A stretch of 57,093 nt of DNA, from assembly GCA_030040425.1 (NCBI GenBank), contig JASHTS010000038.1:1-57093 (forward strand). The letters are read 5' to 3'. Made by a program: the position numbers and the translations under genes. Position 1 is the stretch's first letter; every line of letters begins with the position of its first letter. The notes beneath the pieces were generated by a model. The model had not been told where the DNA came from, did no database searches, and saw only the letters and a list, made by a program, of their open reading frames with translations. Positions 1-8,908 of this stretch are shown here, piece by piece. The DNA is from Acidobacteriaceae bacterium. Lineage in GTDB: Bacteria > Acidobacteriota > Terriglobia > Terriglobales > Acidobacteriaceae.

Positions 1-486
1 CGCTATCTGGAGCGCGCGTACTCCACGGCCACGCTCCTCGAGGTCTATCAGCCCGATCTTTTTCACCAGACGGCCGAAGCCAGCACCGGCCATCTTTATC
101 TCGAGCTGGTTGGGCTGCTGCGCTGCTGTACCTCCTTCGAAGCTTACTGCCAGGTCTACACCGCGGATCTGTCCCCGAACCGCATCCTCGAGTTCCTGCT
201 CCTCAATCGCGATTTTCCCCACGCCATCCGTTACTGCGTCGACGGCATGCGCGATGCCGTGCAATCCATACAGCAGTCGGGCGGCCGCCGCGCTCCCGTC
301 GAACTCACCGCCGTGATCGGCCGCCTGCATGCCATGCTCGGCTACACCACCATCCGCGAAATCATCACCGGCGACCCGGCCGCGTTTCTGCACCTCATCC
401 GCGAGCAGTGCGTGCAGGTTCACGAACTCACGTACCGCTATTACGTCCACTACTCGATTCAATCCGCGCTCGCCGTCGGAACCTAG
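1..486 (+). CDS. Alpha-E domain protein (DUF403), C-terminal part
   Basis: The frame is open from the first base of the window (RYLERAYSTATLLEV...) to a TAG at 484-486, so the start lies upstream of the window. The conserved block with NRILEFLLLNRDFPHAIRYC and the Arg/Glu-rich helical start are typical of the alpha-E (DUF403) family. In many bacteria this family is encoded beside a circularly permuted ATP-grasp protein and a transglutaminase-like protein; the transglutaminase partner follows here after 33 bases. Such clusters are suspected of peptide-bond or amide chemistry, but the function is not established. About 161 residues are visible, roughly the last half of a usual 310-330 residue protein. 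Confidence 0.9.
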   Translation, partial: RYLERAYSTATLLEVYQPDLFHQTAEASTGHLYLELVGLLRCCTSFEAYCQVYTADLSPNRILEFLLLNRDFPHAIRYCVDGMRDAVQSIQQSGGRRAPVELTAVIGRLHAMLGYTTIREIITGDPAAFLHLIREQCVQVHELTYRYYVHYSIQSALAVGT

Positions 487-520
487 CTGACCGCTGATCA
501 CCGAGCACTGTTCACTGTTA
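486..520. repeat. Heptamer array H1, five 7-base units
   Basis: Five consecutive degenerate 7-mers (GCTGACC, GCTGATC, ACCGAGC, ACTGTTC, ACTGTTA) fill the spacer between two genes. The array starts on the last base of the upstream TAG and ends on the first base of the downstream ATG. It resembles arrays H2-H4 in this window. Confidence 0.6.
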
Positions 521-1503
521 TGAACTTTTTCTCCATCCGGCACCTCACTCGCTTCCGTTACTCCCGCCCCATCAGCGAGAGCATCATGGAAACGCGCATG
601 CACCCGCGCTCCGATTCGAGCCAGCATTGCCTCACATTCTCGCTTTCGGTGAGCCCGCGCTGCCGTGTCTTCAGCTACCGCGATCATCTGGGCAACAACG
701 TGCAGCACTTCGACATTCCCGGGGAGCACAACCAGCTCGTCATCGTCGCCGAGTCCGTCGTCGAGATCCAGCCCGCCCCCGATGTTCCCGCGTCTCTCGC
801 ACCCGACGCCTGGGACGCGCTCGACAACCTCGTCGGCAACGGCGATTTCTGGGAGATGCTGTTGCCCTCGACCTTTGCCGTGGAAACACCTGCGGTCAAA
901 GACCTCGCGAAGAAAATGGAGGTGCTGCGCCGCGACGACCCTCTCATGCTGGTGCGCGAGCTCAACCAGCGCCTCTACGACTTTTTCGAGTACGTGCCCC
1001 GGCATACGCGCGTTGACTCGCCGGTCGACGAGGCCATCCTCAGCGGCAAGGGCGTCTGCCAGGACTTCGCCCACGCCATGATTGCCCTGCTGCGAACCGT
1101 GCGCATCCCCGCCCGCTACGTCTCCGGCTATCTCTACCGTGGCCGCGAGGATCATGACCGCTCCACTCCGGACGCCACGCACGCGTGGGTGGAAGCGTTG
1201 CTGCCGCATCTCGGCTGGGTGGGCTTCGACCCCACCAACAACCTCATCGCGCATCACAGACACATTCGCACCGCCGTGGGCCGCGACTACGCCGATGTTC
1301 CCCCCACGCACGGCATCTTTCGCGGCAAGACCGACAGCGAACTCTACGTTGCGGTTCAGGTCGAGACCAGCCTGCAAGCGCCGGCTCTCGATCGCAAACT
1401 GCCCATCCCCGAGGACTGGAGTGTGCTGGTGGAGCGCGCCCAGCAGGCGCCCGAGCCTGCTGCTCCGTACCTCGACATGCAGCAGATGCAACAGCAGCAA
1501 TGA
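520..1503 (+). CDS. Transglutaminase-like cysteine hydrolase
   Basis: A 327-residue protein with an N-terminal bacterial transglutaminase-like beta domain (about 1-85) followed by a papain-fold transglutaminase core. The probable triad is visible: Cys180 in GKGVCQDFAHAM, His221 in DATHAW and Asp237 in GFDPTNN. No signal peptide is seen, so it is probably cytoplasmic. It lies directly behind the alpha-E gene and is probably co-transcribed with it. The substrate is unknown; the family hydrolyses or transfers amide bonds. The ATG at 520 has no clear Shine-Dalgarno, because the upstream spacer is a heptamer repeat array. The C-terminus is Gln/Met-rich (MQQMQQQQ). Confidence 0.9.
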   Translation: MNFFSIRHLTRFRYSRPISESIMETRMHPRSDSSQHCLTFSLSVSPRCRVFSYRDHLGNNVQHFDIPGEHNQLVIVAESVVEIQPAPDVPASLAPDAWDALDNLVGNGDFWEMLLPSTFAVETPAVKDLAKKMEVLRRDDPLMLVRELNQRLYDFFEYVPRHTRVDSPVDEAILSGKGVCQDFAHAMIALLRTVRIPARYVSGYLYRGREDHDRSTPDATHAWVEALLPHLGWVGFDPTNNLIAHHRHIRTAVGRDYADVPPTHGIFRGKTDSELYVAVQVETSLQAPALDRKLPIPEDWSVLVERAQQAPEPAAPYLDMQQMQQQQ

Positions 1504-1756
1504 AATTCGTCCCCACGCTCGTCCCCATTCTGTGCGGTTTGTCACTTTCTTATTGAATCCTCAGGGATTTTCCTGCAAGATATTGGACATCTGTACCCCG
1601 GCCGAAGAATGTCTCATTCTTTCCCATGGCCGGGTGGAGCGCCCGGCTCGTCGTGCGCAAGGTCGGCGGCCGGAATATCGATGCAGCGCAAACCGGCACG
1701 TCTCAAAAACGGCAAGATCAGACTCTCAAGCTGCCTGCTTTTGCGGAGGTTTCGCC

Positions 1757-4700
1757 GTGACACATTCCCACCGGGGACTCATCTCTCTGTTTTTCCTTTC
1801 GGCTTCGCTCCTCGTCTTCAGCCAGACCGCAACCACGTCATTGCGGGGCACCATCACGGACCCGAGCGGCGCTCTGGTGCCCGGCGCAACGGTCACGCTG
1901 ACCAATGCCGCTACCGGCTCTTCGATGAGCACCACCGCCTCGAGTTCAGGCTCTTACGTCTTCGCGCAGATTCCGCCGGCGCACTACACCATTGCGGTTT
2001 CCGCTCCCGGCTTCGGAAGGGAGACGAAATCCGCCGAGCTGCTCGTCAATCAGCCCGCCACCATTGACTTCACGCTTACCATCCAGGCCACGGCGGAAAC
2101 CGTCGACGTCAGCTCCGCGGCGCAGACGCTGAACACCACCGACGCCACACTCGGCGACTCGGTCGGCAACTCGACCATCCAGGCCCTGCCCATGGAGGGT
2201 CGCGATCCTCTGGCGCTGCTCACGCTGCAGCCCGGCGTCCTCTATCTCGGCAATCCCGACGAAAACAACACCATTGATAGCCGCAGCGGCTCGGTCAGCG
2301 GCGGACGCTCCGACCAGGGCAACGTCACCCTGGACGGCATGGACGACAATGATCAGCTCAACGGCACGGCCTTCACCGGCGTCCTGCGCTCCACGCTGGA
2401 CTCCACGGAGGAGTTCCGCGTCACCACGTCGAACGGCAACGCCGACTCCGGCCGCAGCTCCGGCGCGCAGATCTCTCTTGTCACCAAGAGCGGCACCAAC
2501 GCCTTCCACGGCGCGCTCTACGAGTACTATCGTCCCACCAACACAGTGGCCAACGAGTGGTTCAACAAATATACGCAGCTCTATCTGGGCGAGCCAAACG
2601 TGCCCCAGAAGTATGTGATGAACACCTTCGGCGGCACGATCGGCGGGCCCATTAAGAAGGACCGGCTCTTTTTCTTCTTCAACTACGAAGGCCAGCGCCA
2701 GGCCATCAACGAGGTGGTCACGCGGGTTCTGCCCACAAAGAATTTTTATTCCGGCGAACTCGGCTATCAGGACGAGAACGGCAATACCGACTGGCTCACC
2801 GCATCTCAGGTCACCGCGATCGACAACAGCATGTCCTGCACGCCCAGCATCGGATGCGGTCCCGATGCCGCAGTGCTCTCCTACTATCAGCCCGTCAATG
2901 CCGCAGGCGAATTCGGCTTCCTCAATACCGTTGGCGACGGCGTCAATAACGAGGGTTACGTCTTTTCCGCACCCGCTCCCAAGACGCTCAACACTTCCAT
3001 CGCCAAGATCGATTACATCCTCACCCCAAAGCAGCATCTCTTCTTCCGCGGCAATCTGCAAAAAGACACGGGCAACCTCGAGTCCAGCTTCACCTCAGCG
3101 GGCTGCCCCGGCCTGGTCAACACGGATACCTGCGGCGTGGAGAATCTTCCCGGCCAGCCGCTGAACACCTGGTCTGAAGACAACACCAAAGGATTCGCCG
3201 CGGGCCACACCTGGACGCCGACGGCAAACATCGTCAACGATCTTCGATATGCGCTCATCCGCCAGGGCTACTCCACGCGCGGAATCGGGTCTGGCCAGGG
3301 CGACTGGGTATACTTCCGTTTTCTCGATCAGCCCACCGGTCATGCTCTGACATCGATCGTCAGCGTGCCGGTCAACAACGTCGTCGACAACCTTACCTGG
3401 ACCAAGGGCAATCACACGCTCGGCTTCGGCGGCAACTGGCGCGGCATCTCCAACAATCGCGCCGATGATACCAATTCCTATTCGAGCGCGAGCACCAACC
3501 CCTATTGGCTCGCCAACGCTCCCAACGATCCCTCCGCGCTCGGCACCGGACTCACTCCGGTGGGCAGCGGCTTTGAAAACTCCTACGAAATTGCTTACGA
3601 CACCCTCGTGGGCCTCGTACCCGAGACCACTCAGCAGTACAACTACACTGTCACCAGCCCCACCAGCGGAACGCTCCAGGCGGACGGCGCCATCATCGGC
3701 CGCCACTTCCGCGCCAACGAATTTGAATACTATCTGCAGGACGCCTGGCGCGTAAGACCCACACTGACCCTTACCTTCGGCATGCGCCACTCCATCCTGC
3801 AGACTCCCTATGAGATCAACGGCCAGCAAGTTTCGCCCACAGTCGACACGCATCAGTGGTTCCTGAATCGCGCCGCTCGGGCCAAAGCCGGCGATCTGAC
3901 CGCCGGAAATGTGACCCCCGACGAGCTTCTTTCCTTTGCACCCAGCGGCAAAGCGAACCATCGCCCCGGCTACTGGGCCAAGCAGAAAGACAACATTGCG
4001 CCGCGCTTTGCCGCGGTCTGGGCGCCCAATACGCACACCTCCATCCGCGCCGGCGCCGGCATGTACTTCGATCACTTCGGCGAAGCCATCGTAAACTCGT
4101 TCGACCAGGAAGGCTCCTTTGGCCTCTCCAACTCAACCGTGAGCCCGGCGTCGAACTACTACATTGGAGCTTCTTCCCCGCCTTCCCCGGCTTCCCCGCG
4201 CTTCACCGGTCCCAATAGCATCCCGCCGCTGCAGGGCTGCCCCAGTCCCTCCGCAACCGTAACCTATCCTTATACTCCGGCCACTGACCTCAATTGCGGC
4301 CTCGACATCACCTGGGGCATCGACAACCGCCTCAAGACCCCGTATGCCTACGCCTTCGATCTTTCATACCAGTTGGAGCTGCCCGGAGGATTCATCTTCG
4401 AAGAGGACTACGTGGGCCGTCTCGGCCGCCATCTCCTCACGCAGCTCGACCTCGCCGAGCCCGTCGACCTGGTCGATCCCAACGGCGGCGGCTCTTATTT
4501 CGCAGCGGCCGACGAGCTCTCGCGCATCTCTGACGAGCACGGCGGCAACCCGAATGCCGTCGTCGCGCCCATCCAGTACTTTGAAGATCTGTGGCCCTGG
4601 ATGGCCAACACCGATTACACCCCCGAAAGCGCCACCCAAGCCATCTACTCCGATCTTTGGACCGAATCGCGATACGGTATCGGTGAGACCAACGCGCTCT

Positions 4701-5587
4701 ATAGCCTCGATCTCTACGGCCCCAATGGTCCGCAATACGATTTCTGGCAGCCCCAGTTCTCTTCGCTCTACGCCTGGTCGTCCATCGGCACCAGCTCCTA
4801 CAACGCGCTGCAGGCTTCGCTGCGCCATCCTGCCAATCACGGCCTGACCACCGATATTGGCTACACGCTTTCGAAATCCATTGACATGGGATCGGAAGCC
4901 GAGCGCTCCAACGAGTTTTCTTCCGACTCGCTGGGCAGCTTCTCGGCAATTCAGAACTCCTGGAATCCCAAGCTCAACAAGGGCGTCTCCGACTTCGATT
5001 CGCGCCAGCTTGTCACGGTCGATGCGGTCTACGCGCTGCCCATCGGCCGCGGCGATGCGATCCTCGGCAATGCCAACGCGGTTTCGCAGGCTCTTCTGGG
5101 CGGCTGGCAGATCTCCGGCCTCAGCCGCTGGGCCAGCGCTCTTCCGTTTTCGCTTGAAGCACCCGGCTGGGCCACCAACTGGCAGCTCGAAGGTTTCGGG
5201 GTTGCCACCCAGTACGTCCCGGTTAAGAAACACCTTATCGACGGCGCCCCGCAGGTGTTTGCCGGCAACGAAGCCAGCATCATCAACAACGGCATTTATA
5301 ACGGCGATCCCGTTCGCTTGCCCTATCCGGGCGAGGCCGGCCAGCGCAACAACTTCCGCGGCGATGGCTACTTCGACGTCGATTCGGCGCTCGCCAAGAC
5401 CTGGGAGCTTCGCGAGAACATGAAGCTCAAGTTCGATGCGGAGGTCTACAACGTGGGCAACGATGTGCGCTTTGACGACAGCCCCATCAATCTGAATCCC
5501 AGCCTGACCAGCGGCACCCTCGGCGCTTATAGCGGCATGCTGAGCACCTATCGACGCATGCAGTTCGGCCTCCGCATCGATTACTAG
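1757..5587 (+). CDS. TonB-dependent receptor with carboxypeptidase-regulatory-like N-domain
   Basis: A 1276-residue outer-membrane protein. I chose the GTG at 1757 because GGAGG lies 7 bases before it and a signal peptide follows directly (LISLFFLSASLLVFSQT). The frame is open further upstream but there it overlaps the transglutaminase gene. Order: signal peptide (1-25), CarboxypepD_reg-like Ig domain (about 28-110, GTITDPSGALVPGATV), plug-like region (QALPMEGRDPLALL), then a long beta-barrel ending in an aromatic residue (FGLRIDY), as expected for BAM-dependent insertion. Acidobacteria encode dozens of such receptors, thought to import glycans or other large ligands. The ligand cannot be told from sequence. 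Its stop overlaps that of the convergent sigma-factor gene. Confidence 0.93.
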   Translation: MTHSHRGLISLFFLSASLLVFSQTATTSLRGTITDPSGALVPGATVTLTNAATGSSMSTTASSSGSYVFAQIPPAHYTIAVSAPGFGRETKSAELLVNQPATIDFTLTIQATAETVDVSSAAQTLNTTDATLGDSVGNSTIQALPMEGRDPLALLTLQPGVLYLGNPDENNTIDSRSGSVSGGRSDQGNVTLDGMDDNDQLNGTAFTGVLRSTLDSTEEFRVTTSNGNADSGRSSGAQISLVTKSGTNAFHGALYEYYRPTNTVANEWFNKYTQLYLGEPNVPQKYVMNTFGGTIGGPIKKDRLFFFFNYEGQRQAINEVVTRVLPTKNFYSGELGYQDENGNTDWLTASQVTAIDNSMSCTPSIGCGPDAAVLSYYQPVNAAGEFGFLNTVGDGVNNEGYVFSAPAPKTLNTSIAKIDYILTPKQHLFFRGNLQKDTGNLESSFTSAGCPGLVNTDTCGVENLPGQPLNTWSEDNTKGFAAGHTWTPTANIVNDLRYALIRQGYSTRGIGSGQGDWVYFRFLDQPTGHALTSIVSVPVNNVVDNLTWTKGNHTLGFGGNWRGISNNRADDTNSYSSASTNPYWLANAPNDPSALGTGLTPVGSGFENSYEIAYDTLVGLVPETTQQYNYTVTSPTSGTLQADGAIIGRHFRANEFEYYLQDAWRVRPTLTLTFGMRHSILQTPYEINGQQVSPTVDTHQWFLNRAARAKAGDLTAGNVTPDELLSFAPSGKANHRPGYWAKQKDNIAPRFAAVWAPNTHTSIRAGAGMYFDHFGEAIVNSFDQEGSFGLSNSTVSPASNYYIGASSPPSPASPRFTGPNSIPPLQGCPSPSATVTYPYTPATDLNCGLDITWGIDNRLKTPYAYAFDLSYQLELPGGFIFEEDYVGRLGRHLLTQLDLAEPVDLVDPNGGGSYFAAADELSRISDEHGGNPNAVVAPIQYFEDLWPWMANTDYTPESATQAIYSDLWTESRYGIGETNALYSLDLYGPNGPQYDFWQPQFSSLYAWSSIGTSSYNALQASLRHPANHGLTTDIGYTLSKSIDMGSEAERSNEFSSDSLGSFSAIQNSWNPKLNKGVSDFDSRQLVTVDAVYALPIGRGDAILGNANAVSQALLGGWQISGLSRWASALPFSLEAPGWATNWQLEGFGVATQYVPVKKHLIDGAPQVFAGNEASIINNGIYNGDPVRLPYPGEAGQRNNFRGDGYFDVDSALAKTWELRENMKLKFDAEVYNVGNDVRFDDSPINLNPSLTSGTLGAYSGMLSTYRRMQFGLRIDY

Positions 5588-6501
5588 CATCCTGCCGATT
5601 TCGGACTGACGTTCTTGGGCTCCGGTGCAACGCCTAACCTCAACTTCCTGAGATGCTGTGGATCGGCAGTCACGTCCATCCGTGCGATTCGTCCATTCTT
5701 GACGACGCAACGAACCGCGATGCGCAGCCGCCCGCGTGGCGCCACGAGGAACCCCACTTCTTTGTCGACGAGCACCGGCTGCGCGACTGCGGCAGCCCTG
5801 GAGTAAGCCATTGCTTCCTCCGCTACGGCTGCTGCACCGCGCAGTTCGCTCGCTGCTCCGGGGCGCAACACAGATACGTCAGCCCGGCGCACCACGTCGG
5901 GATCGAGGACGGCCAGCAGTCCTTCCATATCGCCGGCTCGCAAGGCGCGGAGAAACGCCTCCACGGTTTCACGGTGTCGGGAGACATTCGCATCATCGGT
6001 CCTGCCCCTTCCGCGCACCCTGCGGCGGGCGCGGCTCGCCAGCTGCCGCGCGGCCTGCGGGGAACGGCTCACGATGGGAGCGATCTCCTCGAAGGTTGCG
6101 CCGAAAACATCGTGCAGTACGAACGCGACCCGCTCAGCAGGTGCAAGTCGTTCGAGTACCACTAGCAGGGCCACGCCGACGGATTCCGCGAGCATCGCCT
6201 CGTCCTGCGGGTCGACCTGCCTCCCGTCGGTCAGATTGAGACTTTTGGCGTCCTCGTCGGCAGACTCCTCCCGTCGCGACCGCCGCGAACGAAGCATATT
6301 CAGGCAGATCCGCGCGAGAATGGCCGTAAACCATCCTCCCAGATTCTCCACCGCGGCCGTGTCCGCGCCGCTCGCTCGCAGCCAGCATTCCTGCACGGCG
6401 TCATCTGCATCGCTTCCGCTTCCCAGCATCCGGTAAGCCACTGCTTTCAAATGCGTTCGGCTCGCCTCGAATTTCCCCGCCAGCCACTCGCTTCCCTGCA
6501 T
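5584..6501 (-). CDS. ECF sigma factor, ECF41/SigJ-like, with fused SnoaL-like domain
   Basis: A 305-residue sigma-70 family protein. Region 2 spans about residues 10-80 (VAYRMLGSGSDADDAVQECWLR), region 4 about 125-175 (LAPAERVAFVLHDVFGATFEEIA), then a NTF2/SnoaL-like C-terminal domain (about 185-295). ECF41 proteins use this fused domain in place of an anti-sigma factor. The DGGGK linker motif usual for ECF41 is not recognisable here, and the NPDKL-type motif appears as ADPQHLRKL, so this is a divergent or SigJ-like member. A GAGGA ribosome binding site lies 10 bases before the ATG. It is divergent from a DoxX-like gene; ECF41 genes usually sit beside a small redox or DoxX-type gene that they control. 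Its TAG overlaps the TonB receptor stop. Confidence 0.92.
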   Translation of the reverse strand: MQGSEWLAGKFEASRTHLKAVAYRMLGSGSDADDAVQECWLRASGADTAAVENLGGWFTAILARICLNMLRSRRSRREESADEDAKSLNLTDGRQVDPQDEAMLAESVGVALLVVLERLAPAERVAFVLHDVFGATFEEIAPIVSRSPQAARQLASRARRRVRGRGRTDDANVSRHRETVEAFLRALRAGDMEGLLAVLDPDVVRRADVSVLRPGAASELRGAAAVAEEAMAYSRAAAVAQPVLVDKEVGFLVAPRGRLRIAVRCVVKNGRIARMDVTADPQHLRKLRLGVAPEPKNVSPKSAGC

Positions 6502-6502
6502 C

Positions 6503-6529
6503 GGTCACATTTCCTCATCGCCAGGTGTC
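6503..6529 (+). promoter_or_regulatory. ECF41-type promoter for the DoxX-like gene
   Basis: GGTCACA (6503-6509), a 16-base spacer, then TGTC (6526-6529). This is close to the ECF41 consensus as I recall it (TGTCACA, N16, CGTC). It points toward the DoxX-like gene and is the mirror image of the promoter at 6538-6564. Confidence 0.6.
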
Positions 6530-6537
6530 ATGGTTGT

Positions 6538-6564
6538 GACACATGAAATCGCCCACCTGTGACC
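6538..6564 (-). promoter_or_regulatory. ECF41-type autoregulatory promoter for the sigma-factor gene
   Basis: Read on the minus strand: GGTCACA (6564-6558), a 16-base spacer, then TGTC (6541-6538). A start site near 6531 leaves room for the GAGGA at 6512-6516 and the ATG at 6501. Both promoter elements are shared symmetrically with the plus-strand promoter around a centre at 6533.5. Confidence 0.6.
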
Positions 6565-6645
6565 AAAAAGATTCAAGCAGGTCCGGCCCGGGTTGCGGAG
6601 GCGAACTGGATCGTTTTCATGAGCCGGGAAAGGAGACATTTCCTC

Positions 6646-6996
6646 ATGCATGACGCTTATCTAATCGTCGTAATCCTCACCGCTGCCGCGACCATCTACG
6701 CGGCCTCAAACGATTTCACCCGTCCCGCCTGGATCATGACCAACATGAAAACCCTGGGAATCAGGGAAGAGTGGCTGCCTGCGTTGGGCATACTGAAGGC
6801 GCTGGGCGCCGTGGGTTTGCTGATCGGCATCGGCATTCCCTCCATCGGAGTCGCCGCCGCAGCCGGCCTCGTCCTGTTCTTTCTGGGCGCCATGGCTTCC
6901 GCCCTTCGCGTGCACTGGTACGCGCATCTGCCTTTTCCGTTCGTTTGGCTTGTGCTGGCCGGAGCCTCTCTCATATTGCGGCTGCGATCAGCGTAA
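6646..6996 (+). CDS. DoxX-like family membrane protein
   Basis: A 116-residue integral membrane protein with four predicted helices (AYLIVVILTAAATIYAA, LGAVGLLIGIGI, AAAAGLVLFFLGAMA, FVWLVLAGASLILRL), typical of DoxX-like small proteins. The ATG at 6646 is preferred because AGGAG lies 10 bases upstream; a GTG at 6559 would add an unlikely soluble extension lying inside the promoter region. The gene is divergent from the ECF41-like sigma factor and carries a matching promoter, so it is the probable main target of that sigma factor. Family members are linked to redox or thiol stress, but no reaction can be assigned. Confidence 0.85.
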   Translation: MHDAYLIVVILTAAATIYAASNDFTRPAWIMTNMKTLGIREEWLPALGILKALGAVGLLIGIGIPSIGVAAAAGLVLFFLGAMASALRVHWYAHLPFPFVWLVLAGASLILRLRSA

Positions 6997-7144
6997 TCCC
7001 CTTCTCAGGCTGCACGATCCATCGTTGGCTGCACCAGGCAAAAAAGCGCCACGCTAATTCGCTGACCTTCCGGTTACCCCATCCTTAGCGCTCTTTTTGC
7101 GCTTAGGCGGGAAATCACGAATCTCCATCCGACGCTGACCCGAT

Positions 7145-7184
7145 AACTCGCTAACTCGCTCGCCCGCCGATTTGCTCGCTCGCA
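7145..7184. repeat. Octamer array O1, five 8-base units
   Basis: AACTCGCT, AACTCGCT, CGCCCGCC, GATTTGCT, CGCTCGCA. The array covers the stop codon of the ribulokinase gene (7151-7153), so the last ten or so codons of that gene are written in repeat sequence. Confidence 0.65.
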
Positions 7185-8758
7185 ATCTTCCTCAGCTGCG
7201 GCAGCACCGCGCCCATCGCCGCTGCCGGCGCCTCGCGCCGTCCGAAAGCAAAGTACACATCGCGATAAAGACGGTAAAGCCGCTCGTACACCGCGGCCGC
7301 GCGCGTATCCGGTTCGACCGTGCGCAGCGGCAGGCACACCGCGGCCTGCGCCTCTTCAATGGTCTTGTACGCTCCCGCCGCCAGCAGCGCAAAAATGCCC
7401 GATCCCAGGCTCGTCGGAACTCCCTGGGGCACCAGCACCGGCTTGTTCAGCACGTTCGCATACACGCGGTTCAGCACCTCGTTCTTCTGGGGAATGCCGC
7501 CGGCGTTGATCACGCGGTCGATTCTTACTTTGCTTTCGCCGCGCAAGCCGTGCTCGGCCATGCGCTCGAGAATAATGCGCGTGTGAAATGCCGTGCCCTC
7601 GATGGCCGCGAACAGCTCGTCCTGCGCCGTATGCACCAGATTCCATCCCAGCGTCATGCCGCCCAGTTCCGGATTCACCAGCACCGTGCGGTCGCCATTG
7701 TCCCAGCTCAACCGCAACAAGCCCGTCTGCCCTGCGCGGTACGCCTCGAGGCCTTCGCTGAGCGCGGCCACCGTCGTTTGCGCGCGCGTCGCAATGGCGT
7801 CGAAGATGTCGCCGGTCGCCGAAAGTCCCGCCTCGATGCCTGTGTACTGGGGATGCACGCTCCCCGGCACCACGCCGCAAACGCCGGGAACCAGTTCCGC
7901 CTCGCGTGCCATGGCGATGATGCACGTCGAAGTGCCCACCACGTTCACCGCGTCGCCTTCGCGGATATTCGACCCGATGGCGTCCCAGTGCGCGTCAAAC
8001 GCGCCTACTGGAATCGGAATGCCCGCGCGCAGTCCCAGCGCCTGGGCCCACTTCTCCGTCAGATGCCCGGCCACGCGGTCGCTTGTGAGATACGCGCCGC
8101 CCATCTTTGCGCGCACCCCCTTGAACAGCGGATCGACGGCCACGAGAAATTCCTCCGGCGGCAGCCCACCCCACTTCGGATTCCACATCCATTTATGGCC
8201 CATCGCGCACACACTGCGCTTCAGGTCTTCGACGCGTGTTACACCGCTCAGTGTGGCCGCCACCATGTCGCAGTGCTCCAGCGCCGTCACCATTTTTTCT
8301 CTTTGTTTGGGATTGTGGCGCAGCCAGTGCAGGAGCTTGGCAAAGCCCCACTCGTGAGAGTAGACGCCGCCGCACCATTCAATGCCTTCGAATTTCAGCT
8401 CGTGCGCCTTGCGCGTGATCTCCTCGGCCTCGGCGAAGGCACGATGATCGCACCAGAGATAGTATTCGTCCAGCGGTTCCAATCCTTCGCCCACCGGAAC
8501 CACGCTTGAGCCGGTCGTGTCCAGCGCAATCGCTTCCACCGCGTCGCCGGAAACGCCTGTTGCCTTGAGCGCCTCCCGCGTCGCCTCGGCCAGCGCCTTC
8601 ATCTGGTCCGCGTGCGCCTGCGTGGCATAGTTCGGGTCCTCGCGCCGCCGGTGCAGCGGATAGCTTGCCGACGCCGTCCCAATCGGCCCCTTCTGGCTGT
8701 CAACCAGCGTCACGCGCACACTCAGCGTGCCAAAATCCACACCGGCTACCACACTCAT
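7151..8758 (-). CDS. araB: Ribulokinase
   Basis: A 535-residue FGGY-family sugar kinase. It would phosphorylate L-ribulose with ATP in the L-arabinose pathway. The N-terminal ATPase motif GVDFGTLSVRVTLVD, the DTTGSSVVP and WCDHRA blocks, GAFDAHWDAIGS, and the C-terminal RVINAGGIPQKNEVLNRVYA and SLGSGIFA segments match bacterial AraB. The ATG at 8758 has GAGGTG 8 bases upstream; a longer frame to 8806 lacks these features. No other arabinose gene is in the window, so the pathway context is missing. The last residues (EQIGGRAS) fall in octamer repeat O1 and are probably not conserved. Confidence 0.95.
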   Translation of the reverse strand: MSVVAGVDFGTLSVRVTLVDSQKGPIGTASASYPLHRRREDPNYATQAHADQMKALAEATREALKATGVSGDAVEAIALDTTGSSVVPVGEGLEPLDEYYLWCDHRAFAEAEEITRKAHELKFEGIEWCGGVYSHEWGFAKLLHWLRHNPKQREKMVTALEHCDMVAATLSGVTRVEDLKRSVCAMGHKWMWNPKWGGLPPEEFLVAVDPLFKGVRAKMGGAYLTSDRVAGHLTEKWAQALGLRAGIPIPVGAFDAHWDAIGSNIREGDAVNVVGTSTCIIAMAREAELVPGVCGVVPGSVHPQYTGIEAGLSATGDIFDAIATRAQTTVAALSEGLEAYRAGQTGLLRLSWDNGDRTVLVNPELGGMTLGWNLVHTAQDELFAAIEGTAFHTRIILERMAEHGLRGESKVRIDRVINAGGIPQKNEVLNRVYANVLNKPVLVPQGVPTSLGSGIFALLAAGAYKTIEEAQAAVCLPLRTVEPDTRAAAVYERLYRLYRDVYFAFGRREAPAAAMGAVLPQLRKIASEQIGGRAS

Positions 8759-8865
8759 GCGAAAGCACCTCGGTAAACGCTTACTGATTCGCTCACCAGA
8801 GTACACTATCCCGCACGCGCGTCTCTGTCATCGCGCTCTTGTCGTTTTGTTATCCTCTGATTCCC

Positions 8866-8905
8866 TGCCGGCCGGCCTGCTGACTTGCGGCCTGGCTCAC
8901 CGCAC
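8866..8905. repeat. Octamer array O6, degenerate
   Basis: TGCCGGCC, GGCCTGCT, GACTTGCG, GCCTGGCT, CACCGCAC. It lies 3 bases from the motB stop codon. This is the most degenerate of the five-unit octamer arrays, recognised mainly by its position and by the GACTTGC unit shared with O4. Confidence 0.4.
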
Positions 8906-8908
8906 GCG

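Noticed and set aside
4364..5710. A 448-codon frame antisense to the TonB receptor
   Set aside because: It is a complement shadow and runs across the convergent stop codons.
7088..7115. Hairpin AGCGC-TCTTTTT-GCGCT as a terminator after the DoxX-like gene
   Set aside because: The stem is only 5 bp and the T-run is in the loop, not after the stem.
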